From the NCBI RefSeq assembly GCF_016595235.1, contig NZ_JAENHL010000007.1:1400765-1464764 (forward strand): a stretch of DNA of 64,000 nucleotides, given 5' to 3'. A model generated the notes under the pieces. That model searched no databases, was not told the origin of the DNA, and worked only from the letters and a program-made list of their open reading frames with translations. Below are positions 1-7,739 of this stretch, one piece after another. How positions within the stretch are numbered: the stretch's first letter is position 1; each line of letters opens with the position of its first letter. The position numbers and the translations under genes are program-made. Source of the DNA: Taklimakanibacter albus (GTDB taxonomy: Bacteria; Pseudomonadota; Alphaproteobacteria; Rhizobiales; Aestuariivirgaceae).

Positions 1-1
1 G

Positions 2-217
2 CATTTGCGGGCGATCTTCAATTTCACCCCGGCCGAGGCGCGCCTCGCCGCCAATCTCTGCGCCGGCCAATCGCTCAAGTCAGCGGCCGAGCTGCAGGAT
101 ATCCGCTTCAGCACCGCGCGGCATTATCTCGAGAACATCTTCCAGAAGACCGGAATGCGCCAGCAGAGCCAGCTCGTGGCCCTGCTGAAGAACGTCCAGC
201 CTTTGCAAAGAAGATGA
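2..217 (+). CDS. LuxR-family transcriptional regulator, C-terminal part (cut by window start)
   Basis: The frame is open at the left edge and ends with TGA at 215-217, so only the last 71 residues are visible. They form a LuxR/GerE-type DNA-binding helix-turn-helix: FTPAEARLA, then a recognition-helix region around STARHYLENIF, then KTGMRQQSQLV, which matches the usual T-x-A-E x10 G-x-S x5-7 S-x-x-T-V pattern of the family. The sensing or receiver domain lies outside the window, so the signal is unknown. The gene converges with the cupin-like gene on the other strand, the two stop codons being directly adjacent. Family assignment is firm; the role is not. Confidence 0.75.
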   Translation, partial: HLRAIFNFTPAEARLAANLCAGQSLKSAAELQDIRFSTARHYLENIFQKTGMRQQSQLVALLKNVQPLQRR

Positions 218-1147
218 TCAGACGGGCTTCTTCTCGTCCTTGCCGTAGTAGTAATTGGCCTTCTTGCCATAGATGGCGCCGCGCAGCAGGCGGCGCATGC
301 CTTCCGACTTGCGCAACGGATCGATGACGGCGCGCATTGCGTCATGGGCGGCGACCTTGATGCCGTCCATCGCCGGCGAGACGCCGGGTGCGCGCTGCGG
401 CAAGCCGAAATGGCGCAGCGTGCCGTTCATCAGGCGGATCTTGTTGAGGCGGTTGACCTCCGGCGTCTTCCAGGTCATCGCCATCGACACCGAATAGCGC
501 CCGCCAGTGCGCACCCAATGCGGCCACATATAGGGCAGATGCACCGCATCGCCCTCCTTCATGGCGAAGACCTGGGCACGCGCCTCGAAGGACGGATCGT
601 AATGCTGGTTGCGATGCTTCGAGGGAGAAATCTCCAGCGCCTCCTCGGAGATCAGCGTGCGATCGCCGTTCTCGAAGATATGGACGAACTTGTCGCCGCG
701 GATCTGGATCAGGATGTTCTCCTCGGCGTCGACATGGAAGGGCGTCGTCGAATTGGCCGACGAAACGAAGATGTAGCCCTGTAGGTCGCTGTAATCGTCC
801 GCCTTCTTGCCGGCCGCCGCTTGCGCCGCATCGACGAAGCCCTTGAGGATCGCCGCATAATCGGGATCGACCTCGACGCCTTTGATCACCATCCAGGCAT
901 TGGCTTCCTCGATGCGCTTGATCACTTCAGCCGGCGCCATGTCGATGGTCGGGATGTCTTCCGGCTTCTGGCCGGGCAGCAGCTTGCCGGAATTATATTC
1001 GATGCGGTCGCGCGGCATCGACTGAGCGAGCTGGATCAGGCGCTCGAGCGTGAACAGCGGATGATCGGCGAGGCCGTGCTGGAGCGCGAAGGGGGCCTTG
1101 AGGAATTTCTCGCGCGCCACTTGCGCGTCGAAGGTGACGATGCTCAT
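218..1147 (-). CDS. Cupin/JmjC-like (cupin_8 type) protein, putative Fe(II)/2-oxoglutarate oxygenase fold
   Basis: 309 residues. The start ATG at 1145-1147 overlaps the stop of the upstream acyltransferase (ATGA), so translation is probably coupled; a longer open frame upstream lies inside that gene. The central part has FHVDAEEN (His138, Asp140) and a later PHWVRTGG (His210). This spacing suits the HxD...H metal triad of the cupin_8/JmjC-like superfamily, which includes asparaginyl hydroxylases and transferase-associated cupins. No signal peptide or membrane segment is seen, so it is probably cytosolic. It is the last gene of a flippase-acyltransferase-cupin operon, which suggests modification of a glycan, lipid carrier or protein in a surface-polysaccharide pathway. 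Substrate and reaction are unknown. Confidence 0.7.
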   Translation of the reverse strand: MSIVTFDAQVAREKFLKAPFALQHGLADHPLFTLERLIQLAQSMPRDRIEYNSGKLLPGQKPEDIPTIDMAPAEVIKRIEEANAWMVIKGVEVDPDYAAILKGFVDAAQAAAGKKADDYSDLQGYIFVSSANSTTPFHVDAEENILIQIRGDKFVHIFENGDRTLISEEALEISPSKHRNQHYDPSFEARAQVFAMKEGDAVHLPYMWPHWVRTGGRYSVSMAMTWKTPEVNRLNKIRLMNGTLRHFGLPQRAPGVSPAMDGIKVAAHDAMRAVIDPLRKSEGMRRLLRGAIYGKKANYYYGKDEKKPV

Positions 1148-2286
1148 GATTCTTTTCTCCTCATAACGCGATAGAAAAAGCTCTTGGCCATGGCGCGCGC
1201 CGCGACACGCGCCTTCTCGGCTTCGACCAGCAGCCGGAAAGCCGGCGCCGGCAGCCCGGGCCCGCGGATCATCACATCGCAAAGCGCGATGCGGTCGCGC
1301 CAGATATTGCTGATCATCGGATGGCCCGGAATGGCGCAGGAATCGACGAGCGCCAGACGCTCCTTGTCGATCAGCCTCTCGGTCGCATCGAGGATCAGCA
1401 TGACCCCTGGCGAATAACGCGCGAAGCTCTCGTCATAGGCGATCTTGCCGAGCCAGCCTTGGTCGCCCTTGACGATGCCCGACATCATGGCGATCGGCTT
1501 GCCGTTGAAGGCGATCTTCCAGAACCGGAGGCTGCCCTCGCCGGCCAGATGATGAAGCGCGTCACGGAATGAATTTGCCATGACGACATCGGTAGCAAGA
1601 GCCGTGCCGCGCCGGCCTTTCCAGCCGAGCGCCTCGAGCGCGATCAGTTCGTCCACCCAGGGATCGACCGGGTCGCCCGGCGCCCAGGCAAGGCTCTCGA
1701 GCCTGCCCTCCTCGCCGAGCCTTGACCGCAGCCGACGAAATTCCTTGCGCCGCTTGCGCTCGAAATTGCCTGAGAACCAGTCTTCGAAACTCGGCTGTGC
1801 CGCAAGCGCCGCGCGTTCCCAGCGGTTCAGGATCTCGACGGCCCCGCCTACTGACGCAGCGGCAGTGACCAGCATGTCCCAAAATGGGCCGGAAGCCGGG
1901 ATCGTGCGCAGTTGGATGGCGCGGCCACGCTGGGCGCCGAGAAAGGCCTGAAGCACCGAAGCGGGGTCATGCGCTGCAATCAGCGGGGTGCCTGAGAAGC
2001 TCAAGGGCGAGACCCAGGCCCGCTTGAGGGGGCCGCCGCCGGTCTGGAGGGCAAACAGCCCGCAGAGTTCGTTGCCCTGCCACAGCGCCAGTATTTCGGC
2101 GGGGTGCTTCGGTCCATAGGCTTTGAGCGCCGGGGCGAGCCAGGGCTGCAGAAAGGAGCCTGCCGGCGCGAAGCTGTTGGCGCCAAGCGACCGCCAGGCC
2201 GCCGAGAGTCCATCGATCTCCGCCGGCTTGGTGAGCTTCTCGACCCTGATGGTTTCCGCGCTCGACATCACCACCATCATATTCAT
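1144..2286 (-). CDS. GNAT-fold acyltransferase, BioF2/CelD-like (Acetyltransf_6 type)
   Basis: 380 residues, starting MNMMVVMSSAET with ATG at 2284-2286 overlapping the flippase stop by four bases. The C-terminal half carries the double-GNAT pattern of the CelD/FemAB-like group: a basic stretch FERKRRKEFRRLRSRL around residue 180, then GSLRFWKIAFNGKPIAMMSGI and YDESFARYSPGVMLILD, which resembles the acyl-CoA-binding core. Relatives occur in cellulose and exopolysaccharide clusters, where they are thought to acylate sugars or transfer aminoacyl groups. Position between a flippase and a cupin-like protein supports a part in making or decorating a surface polysaccharide. The acyl donor and acceptor cannot be told. 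Confidence 0.7.
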   Translation of the reverse strand: MNMMVVMSSAETIRVEKLTKPAEIDGLSAAWRSLGANSFAPAGSFLQPWLAPALKAYGPKHPAEILALWQGNELCGLFALQTGGGPLKRAWVSPLSFSGTPLIAAHDPASVLQAFLGAQRGRAIQLRTIPASGPFWDMLVTAAASVGGAVEILNRWERAALAAQPSFEDWFSGNFERKRRKEFRRLRSRLGEEGRLESLAWAPGDPVDPWVDELIALEALGWKGRRGTALATDVVMANSFRDALHHLAGEGSLRFWKIAFNGKPIAMMSGIVKGDQGWLGKIAYDESFARYSPGVMLILDATERLIDKERLALVDSCAIPGHPMISNIWRDRIALCDVMIRGPGLPAPAFRLLVEAEKARVAARAMAKSFFYRVMRRKES

Positions 2287-3629
2287 GGCCGTATCTCGGT
2301 TGGGAAAAGACGCTTCGTAAGGATAAGGGTGGCGATGGCCTCGCAGGCGAAAGCGGCGGAGATGGCGACCGCCGCCCCCTCGATGCCCCATCGCGGGATG
2401 AGTGCCAACCCCAATCCGCCATTGAGCAGAAGTGTTGCAAATAAGATCATTGCCGCCTTGTCCTGATGCCCGGAGACGGCAAGCAAGTTCTGCGCCGGAC
2501 CGGCATAGGCGCGGATGAGGAGGCCTATGGCCAGGATGAACATCACCGGATAGGCGGCCATGAAGTCAGGCCCGAAGAGCCAGAGCAGCGGTTTGCCGAG
2601 AATGAGCAGGATGCCGGCGCCGAGGAGTGAGGGCCAGAAGGACCAGGCCTGCATGCGGGCGAGGAAACCGCGCAGCTCCGCCAATTCGCCACGCGCATGG
2701 AGAGCGGCGAAACGTGGCATCGCCACCGCGCTGATCGAGAAATGCACGAAGGCGATGAGCGAGATCGTTTTCAGTGCCGCGAAATAGATGCCGATCCGGT
2801 CGGGAGGCACACGCAGATATTCGAGCAGCAGCACATCGAGATTGAGGATGAAGAGCGTGAAGCCGTCGATCATGAAGAGCGGCAGCGACGTGCGCAGCCA
2901 CAGCTTGAGCGCGAAACTGGATGGCGCCTTGGGCGCCGCCAGCTTGAGGCGTCGCTGCAAGGCGAGATACTGCACGATGGCGGTCACCCAGCAGGCGAAA
3001 ACCAGGGCCAGCGCCGCCGTTGCGGCATCAGGCGGACGCGCCGCCCAATAGAAGATGCCGATGAAGGCGAAGAGCAGAAGCGGCCGCACGATATAGGGCG
3101 GAATGAGCGCCAGATCGATCCAGCCTTGCGCGCGCCCGACGCCGTCCTGGAAATCGGTGAGGCCATAGGCGGGCAGGCTCAGCAGCGCGATGCACAAGGG
3201 GACGACATAGACAGGCTCGAGGAGACCATTCCAGTCCTCGATGAAGAGCACGGTCAACGTGGCGATGACGGCCCCGAGCAGGATGACGATCACGCGTCCG
3301 GCCCGCAGGAAGCCCTGGAAGAGATCCCATCTTCCCTGCTCGCGATATTCGGGCAGGAAGCGGATCACCGAGGTCGCGAAGCCGATCGATACCAGCGAAC
3401 CCAGCACCAGCACCCACACCCAGCTATAGGAGAAGACCCCGAATTCGAAGGCGCCCATCCAGCGGGCGAGCAGGATCTGGCTGACAAAGGCGAGCAAGGC
3501 CGAAACGATGCGGATGGCGAAGGCCGTCAGGGCGCCACGGCCCGAGCGCGCGCCTTCGCCGCTGCCGGTGAGCAGCGTCTCGGCCTGCCGTCGCAAAGTC
3601 GACGGCATCAATTTCAGCAACCGATCCAT
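2283..3629 (-). CDS. Oligosaccharide flippase family protein (Wzx/MOP superfamily)
   Basis: 448 residues and very hydrophobic throughout, with about 12-14 predicted membrane segments. The layout is typical of MOP-superfamily polysaccharide transporters: an N-terminal segment with ILLARWMGAFEFGVFSY, a form of the usual LxRxLGxxxFGxF motif, and a C-terminal segment with AVSGHQDKAAMI, like the family's later loops. Such proteins flip undecaprenyl-linked sugars from the cytoplasmic to the periplasmic face of the inner membrane. It is the first gene of the operon with the GNAT-like and cupin-like genes. No glycosyltransferase or polymerase is nearby, so the glycan is probably built from genes elsewhere. 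Confidence 0.82.
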   Translation of the reverse strand: MDRLLKLMPSTLRRQAETLLTGSGEGARSGRGALTAFAIRIVSALLAFVSQILLARWMGAFEFGVFSYSWVWVLVLGSLVSIGFATSVIRFLPEYREQGRWDLFQGFLRAGRVIVILLGAVIATLTVLFIEDWNGLLEPVYVVPLCIALLSLPAYGLTDFQDGVGRAQGWIDLALIPPYIVRPLLLFAFIGIFYWAARPPDAATAALALVFACWVTAIVQYLALQRRLKLAAPKAPSSFALKLWLRTSLPLFMIDGFTLFILNLDVLLLEYLRVPPDRIGIYFAALKTISLIAFVHFSISAVAMPRFAALHARGELAELRGFLARMQAWSFWPSLLGAGILLILGKPLLWLFGPDFMAAYPVMFILAIGLLIRAYAGPAQNLLAVSGHQDKAAMILFATLLLNGGLGLALIPRWGIEGAAVAISAAFACEAIATLILTKRLFPTEIRP

Positions 3630-3712
3630 TCCGCCCTAGCGCCTTCGCCTTTCAGACTGGGCGCAAGGTAAGGGCCAATGCCTAAGCTTCCCTTTGGCGG
3701 GATGGTTAACGG

Positions 3713-4330
3713 CTAATCCTGGGTTTCTCCCGACAAGGGAGTCGCCCGCATCGAAGGGCGCAAGCTGAAGGCGTCGAACCAAACGGTGAGCCGCGGCCGG
3801 CCCTCCCGGAAGGCCGGCAGATCGCGGAACCGGATCCAGTCGAGCGCGGTCGCGAGGGCGATATGGCCGACATGGACGGGACCCGCAATGTCGAGCGCCG
3901 TTTCGAGCCAGCCATAGCTGGCGATCAGCTTCTCGGTGTAGCCGTCGCGCAACGCCGCGTAGCGCAGTTCCTCCGGCCGCCGCACCGTCTCCCAGCGCAG
4001 CGCGATGCCGGCATCGCAGAGGCCTTGCGCCACCGCCTGGAGGCGCAACGCGTCCCAGCGCGCCTCGCCCTCTTTGGGGATCAGCCGGCGGTCCGGCGCC
4101 AGCGTATCGAGATAGGCGCAGATGACGTCCGAATCGAAGATCGGCGCGAGACCGGGCCGGATGAGGACCGGCACCTTGCCGAGCGGATTTTCGGCGAAGA
4201 CCGCGGCATTGCGGCGGGTCGGGCTGGTTTCGTGGTGGATGACCTCGATTCGACCCTTGAGCCCTGCCTCATGGGCGAAGACCAGCGCCTTGCGCGCATA
4301 GGGTGAATGGGTTTGATAATAGAGCTTCAT
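3713..4330 (-). CDS. Glutathione S-transferase family protein
   Basis: 205 residues from the second of two tandem ATGs (4328-4330); the first, at 4331-4333, adds one Met. An AGAGG ribosome site lies 7 nt from the chosen ATG and 4 nt from the other. The N-terminal thioredoxin-like domain reads MKLYYQTHSPYARK, with Ser9 in the catalytic Ser/Cys region, then NPLGKVPVLIRP with the cis-Pro and FDSDVICAYLD, the glutathione gamma-glutamyl-binding segment. The C-terminal part is all-helical. The product is cytosolic and likely conjugates or reduces electrophiles with glutathione; the substrate is unknown. An inverted repeat lies just upstream. Confidence 0.85.
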   Translation of the reverse strand: MKLYYQTHSPYARKALVFAHEAGLKGRIEVIHHETSPTRRNAAVFAENPLGKVPVLIRPGLAPIFDSDVICAYLDTLAPDRRLIPKEGEARWDALRLQAVAQGLCDAGIALRWETVRRPEELRYAALRDGYTEKLIASYGWLETALDIAGPVHVGHIALATALDWIRFRDLPAFREGRPRLTVWFDAFSLRPSMRATPLSGETQD

Positions 4331-4349
4331 CATCGGGCCTCTCTTGGGT

Positions 4350-4379
4350 GCCGATGTCGAACGTCACGGCGACATCGGC
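4350..4379. repeat. Perfect 10-bp inverted repeat upstream of the GST gene
   Basis: The arms GCCGATGTCG (4350-4359) and CGACATCGGC (4370-4379) are exact reverse complements separated by 10 bases. The element ends 17-20 bases before the GST start codon. It could be an operator or a leader hairpin. It has no adjoining T-run, so it is not a standard intrinsic terminator. Confidence 0.5.
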
Positions 4380-4413
4380 AAGAAATCCGGATGAGGCATG
4401 CCCTAAAGGCTAA

Positions 4414-4433
4414 GGCCGGCGCAAGCGCCGGCC
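4414..4433 (-). terminator. Possible terminator hairpin downstream of rpmF
   Basis: GGCCGGCG (4414-4421) pairs with CGCCGGCC (4426-4433) around a 4-base loop. It lies 57 bases past the rpmF stop. On the minus strand it is followed by TTAGCCTTT, only a loose T-tract, so efficiency is uncertain. Confidence 0.4.
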
Positions 4434-4489
4434 CCCGCTTTGAACGAATTCCCCTCAGAACCCGCTCGATAAACCTTGAGCGTGAGCGC

Positions 4490-4675
4490 TCAGAAGTCGC
4501 TCTTGGGTTCCAGAATCTGGCGGCCCTTATACATGCCGGTCTTGAGATCGACATGATGCGGACGGCGCAGCTCACCGGACTTCTTGTCTTCGATCCAGGT
4601 GACAGTCTGAAGCTTATGGCCCGAGCGGCGCATGCCGATGCGGCTGCGGGACATTTTCTTGCGTGGAACGGCCAT
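4490..4675 (-). CDS. rpmF: 50S ribosomal protein L32
   Basis: 61 residues starting [19 protein letters not shown], the invariant N-terminus of bacterial L32, with the typical HHVD segment in the middle. The length and sequence fit the alphaproteobacterial family. The protein sits near the peptidyl-transferase exit side of the large subunit. It follows mtgA on the same strand after a 75-base gap, an arrangement known in related genomes. This copy lacks the paired CxxC zinc motifs found in some L32 proteins. Confidence 0.97.
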   Translation of the reverse strand: MAVPRKKMSRSRIGMRRSGHKLQTVTWIEDKKSGELRRPHHVDLKTGMYKGRQILEPKSDF

Positions 4676-4750
4676 TGAAACTCTCCATCAAACAAAAGGC
4701 GCAAACCCGGCCGGGCCGGGGCGCCAAATCTGGGCGGCTTATAGCGGGCT

Positions 4751-5572
4751 TCAGAGCCCGAGGCAAGTCACATAGGGACCGATCATGTTCATCCGGGCCA
4801 TGATCCGCTGGGCGATGCGATTGACCCGTTTGGAGGGCTTTCCGGCGTTCCGTTTGATCGGGTTGGGCAGGACGGCGGCGAGCAGAGCGGCCTCCCGTTT
4901 CGACAGTTTGGCGGCCGGCTTCTTGAAATGATATTGCGCCGCAGCTTCCGCTCCGTAAACTCCGGGCGCCCATTCGACGATATTGAGATAGATCTCTATC
5001 ATCCGGCGCTTCGTCCAGATCAGATCCATCCAGTAAGCGAGCGGCAGTTCCAGGGCCTTGCGGACCGGGCTGCGGCCATCCCATAGGAAGAGGTTCTTGG
5101 CGGCCTGCATGGAAATGGTGCTGGCGCCGCGGACCGGGCCCTCGCCGTCGCCATCGGTCGCCTCGTCCAGCACGTCGCCGAACTCGATCCAGTCCACCCC
5201 ATTGTGCGAGCAGAAGCGGGCATCTTCGGAGGAGACGACGGCGCGCGGCAGATGCGGCGAAATCTCGTCGAGGCTCACCCAGTCATAGGTGATGCCATTG
5301 CCGTTGACCAAGCGGGTGATCATCAGATTGGAGGCGGGCGGCGGCACCACCGCATAGACGAACGTCATCACGATCGGCCACAGCGCTGCGATCACGGCCA
5401 CCGTGGCGATCCGGCGCGGCCAGGGATCGTATCGCTTGAGAAAGGTGCTGATACGCCAGATCTTTCGGGGCACAGGGGAAGCCTCGTCGCTGTTGTCGGC
5501 ATCCGCGCCGGCCGCCGGCTGGTCTGCGCGCCTCTGGAACAGCGCCCGCCGCCTGACCCCGATATCAGTCAT
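4751..5572 (-). CDS. mtgA: Monofunctional biosynthetic peptidoglycan transglycosylase
   Basis: 273 residues from ATG 5570-5572; the open frame runs further upstream, but this start gives the usual family length. One membrane segment lies at about residues 55-76, preceded by a basic cytosolic tail. The GT51 glycosyltransferase domain follows: SSEDARFCSHNGVDW with catalytic Glu116, GASTISMQAAKNLFLW, and RRMIEIYLNIVEW. The enzyme polymerises lipid II into glycan strands on the periplasmic face of the inner membrane and has no transpeptidase domain. It is divergent from ispA. Confidence 0.95.
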   Translation of the reverse strand: MTDIGVRRRALFQRRADQPAAGADADNSDEASPVPRKIWRISTFLKRYDPWPRRIATVAVIAALWPIVMTFVYAVVPPPASNLMITRLVNGNGITYDWVSLDEISPHLPRAVVSSEDARFCSHNGVDWIEFGDVLDEATDGDGEGPVRGASTISMQAAKNLFLWDGRSPVRKALELPLAYWMDLIWTKRRMIEIYLNIVEWAPGVYGAEAAAQYHFKKPAAKLSKREAALLAAVLPNPIKRNAGKPSKRVNRIAQRIMARMNMIGPYVTCLGL

Positions 5573-5672
5573 GGCCGGATCTGTGCAATAAGCCGCGCCC
5601 CATAGGTTGAGTTTCCCTGTCCTTCTCTTTAGACCTTTTGACCTTGCCCAAACCCTAGCACAGGACAGCATC

Positions 5673-6578
5673 TTGGCGTCACTCCCGCAAACCGAGTTCG
5701 AACGGCATCTGACCGGATTTGCCGGGACGATCGCGGGTCATCTCGATCGCCTCCTGCCGGTCGAGGATGCCAGGGCGCCGCGCCTCGTCGAGGCGATGCG
5801 TTATGCCCTGCTAGCGCCCGGCAAAAGGATCAGGCCGTTCTTCGTGGCCGAGAGCGCCCGGCTTTTCGACGTCGCGGAAATCCACGCCTTGCAGGCGGGC
5901 GCGGCGATCGAATGTGTGCATTGTTATTCGCTTGTCCATGACGACCTGCCGGCGATGGACGATGACGACCTGCGCCGCGGGCGCCCGACCGTGCATAAGG
6001 CCTTCGACGAGGCGACCGCGATCCTCGCCGGCGATGCGCTTCTCACTTTCGCTTTCGAGATCCTGAGCAACAAGGCGACGCATTCCGACGCAGCGATCCG
6101 CGGCGAGCTCATCGCCCAGCTGGCGCAGGCTGCCGGCAAGGACGGCATGGCCGGCGGCCAGATGCTCGACCTGCAGGCCGAAAGCGAGAAGGTCGCCGAT
6201 CTCGGCCGCATCGTCACCTTGCAGGCGATGAAGACCGGCGCCCTCTTCCGCTTCGCCGTGAACGCCGGCGCCGTCCTCGGCAAGGCCGGCGCGAAAGAGC
6301 GTGCGGCGCTCGCTCTCTATGCCGACCATATCGGCCTCGCCTTCCAGATCGCCGACGACATTCTCGATGTCGAGGCTTCGAGCGCCACGCTCGGCAAGAC
6401 AGCCGGCAAGGACAAGGTCGCCGGCAAGGCGACCTATGTCGATCTTCTGGGTCTCGACGGCGCCAAGGCCGAAGCGGGCAAGCTGGTGCGGGAAGCGAAA
6501 GACGCGATGCAGCTTTTCGGCGCCAAGGCGGAAATCTTCATCGCCGCCGCCGATTACGTCGTGAGCCGGCGAAAGTAA
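5673..6578 (+). CDS. ispA: Farnesyl diphosphate synthase (polyprenyl synthetase family)
   Basis: 301 residues from a TTG at 5673 with AGGA just upstream. A TTG at 5607 would add 22 atypical residues, so the later start is preferred. The first aspartate-rich motif is DDLPAMDDDD (about residues 90-99), preceded by CYSLVH as in bacterial farnesyl diphosphate synthases rather than the Met found in many GGPP synthases. The second is DDILDVEA, and KTGALFRFA lies between them. The enzyme condenses IPP with DMAPP and GPP to give FPP for undecaprenol, quinones and hopanoids. ispG of the same precursor supply route lies 1.2 kb away. Chain length is inferred from the motif only. Confidence 0.9.
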   Translation: MASLPQTEFERHLTGFAGTIAGHLDRLLPVEDARAPRLVEAMRYALLAPGKRIRPFFVAESARLFDVAEIHALQAGAAIECVHCYSLVHDDLPAMDDDDLRRGRPTVHKAFDEATAILAGDALLTFAFEILSNKATHSDAAIRGELIAQLAQAAGKDGMAGGQMLDLQAESEKVADLGRIVTLQAMKTGALFRFAVNAGAVLGKAGAKERAALALYADHIGLAFQIADDILDVEASSATLGKTAGKDKVAGKATYVDLLGLDGAKAEAGKLVREAKDAMQLFGAKAEIFIAAADYVVSRRK

Positions 6579-7424
6579 TCAGATCATCGGCAACCCGCGC
6601 GGCTTACGGCCGAGCGGGAAGGCATCATCGAGGCGCTGGATATCACCGGCGCTCAAAACGAGATCGCCTGCTTTGGCATTGTCTTCGACATGCGTGAGCT
6701 TCGCCGCTTTCGGTATGGCAAAGAGCGCCAGTCGCCGTGTCAGGAAGGCGAGCGCCACCTGGCGCGGGCTGGCGCCATGTGCCTTGGCGATCTCGGCCAG
6801 AATCTTGCCGCCTTTACCCGCCGCATCCGGAAAGCCCGAATGGCCGAAGGGACTATAGGCGACGACGGCGACATCATGCTTTTCACACCACGGAATGACC
6901 GCATGTTCGATGGCGCGCTCTTCGAGATGATAGAGCACCTGGTTGCAGGCGATCTTGCCGGATCCTGCGACGGATAAGGCCTCGGCGAGATCGTCCTCAT
7001 CGAAATTGCTGACACCCCAGGAGAGGATCTTGCCGTCGCGCTTTAGCTCCTCGAAGGCCGCAAAAGTTTCGGCGAGCGGATATTGCCCACGCCAATGCAG
7101 CAGGTAGCAATCGAGCCGGTCGGTGCCGAGCCGTTTCAAGGATGCTTCGCAGGCGCGTTTCGTGCCGGCCTTTGACGCGTTGCTGGGCAACACCTTGGAG
7201 ACGATGACGATCTCGTCGCGCCGCCCTTTCAGCGCCTCGCCGATGATCGTCTCGGCTTCGCCCGAGCCATACATCTCGGCCGTGTCGATATGTGTCAGAC
7301 CGAGATCGACGCCGCGCCTCAGCGCCGCGATGGCATCGGCACGCGCCGCATGCTCGATATACCAGCTGCCCTGGCCGATGACCGCGACTTCACCACCGGC
7401 CGCGCCGAAACGCCTTTTCTGCAT
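6579..7424 (-). CDS. Aldo/keto reductase
   Basis: 281 residues, a single TIM-barrel of the AKR superfamily. The catalytic tetrad is complete: Asp47 and Tyr52 in THIDTAEMYGSGE, Lys77 in IVSKVLP, and His110 in CYLLHWRG. The end carries an AIPKAAKLTHVEDNAKA segment typical of NADPH binding. It reduces aldehydes or ketones in the cytosol; the substrate is unknown. It starts only 8 bases after the 71-aa gene upstream and is probably co-transcribed with it, which would put it behind the predicted SOS promoter. Its stop abuts the ispA stop. Confidence 0.88.
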   Translation of the reverse strand: MQKRRFGAAGGEVAVIGQGSWYIEHAARADAIAALRRGVDLGLTHIDTAEMYGSGEAETIIGEALKGRRDEIVIVSKVLPSNASKAGTKRACEASLKRLGTDRLDCYLLHWRGQYPLAETFAAFEELKRDGKILSWGVSNFDEDDLAEALSVAGSGKIACNQVLYHLEERAIEHAVIPWCEKHDVAVVAYSPFGHSGFPDAAGKGGKILAEIAKAHGASPRQVALAFLTRRLALFAIPKAAKLTHVEDNAKAGDLVLSAGDIQRLDDAFPLGRKPRGLPMI

Positions 7425-7432
7425 GCCTGCCT

Positions 7433-7648
7433 CTATGCTCGATTGGCCCCGTCCTGGACGTGGAAATAAGCGGAATCGCCGACGAGCTCACCCATAACAT
7501 CATCGACCGATGTCACCAGCATATCGCAGCGTTTGCCGAGTTCCGAATCGGGGCGTTCGCCGCGCGCGCAGGCGATGGACAGATTGCGCACGATAGCCAG
7601 GCACTGGACGAAATGCTGACGGTCGGAAAAGCTGAAAGGACGGGTCAT
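7433..7648 (-). CDS. Small protein of unknown function, probably SOS-controlled
   Basis: 71 residues starting MTRPFSFSDRQHFVQCLAIV. No membrane segment, signal or known domain is recognised. Three cysteines lie at 16, 27 and 41. The composition and the tight 8-base spacing to the aldo/keto reductase support a real gene. Upstream (7684-7713) is a promoter-like pair of hexamers with a perfect alphaproteobacterial LexA box in the spacer, so expression is probably induced by DNA damage. The function is unknown. SOS genes of this size in other bacteria include division inhibitors and toxins, but nothing in this sequence shows such a role. Confidence 0.65.
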   Translation of the reverse strand: MTRPFSFSDRQHFVQCLAIVRNLSIACARGERPDSELGKRCDMLVTSVDDVMGELVGDSAYFHVQDGANRA

Positions 7649-7683
7649 GAGGGGCCTCGCTTCACACTGATTGGGGAAGCAGG

Positions 7684-7713
7684 ATCATAGAACAATAAGA
7701 GAACAAAGTTCAA
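7684..7713 (-). promoter_or_regulatory. Predicted LexA-controlled promoter (SOS box GAAC-N7-GAAC)
   Basis: GAAC at 7690-7693 and GAAC at 7701-7704 are separated by exactly seven bases, the direct-repeat LexA box of alphaproteobacteria. On the minus strand it sits between a -35-like TTGAAC (7713-7708) and a -10-like TATGAT (7689-7684) with an 18-base spacer, so bound LexA would block RNA polymerase. The start codon of the 71-aa gene lies 36 bases downstream of the -10. Confidence 0.7.
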
Positions 7714-7739
7714 TCGCCAATTTGCGTTCAAGCGACGAA

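Noticed and set aside
5607-5672. Upstream in-frame TTG as the ispA start
   Set aside because: It adds 22 residues not typical of the family and has no ribosome site. TTG 5673 has AGGA ahead and gives the usual length.
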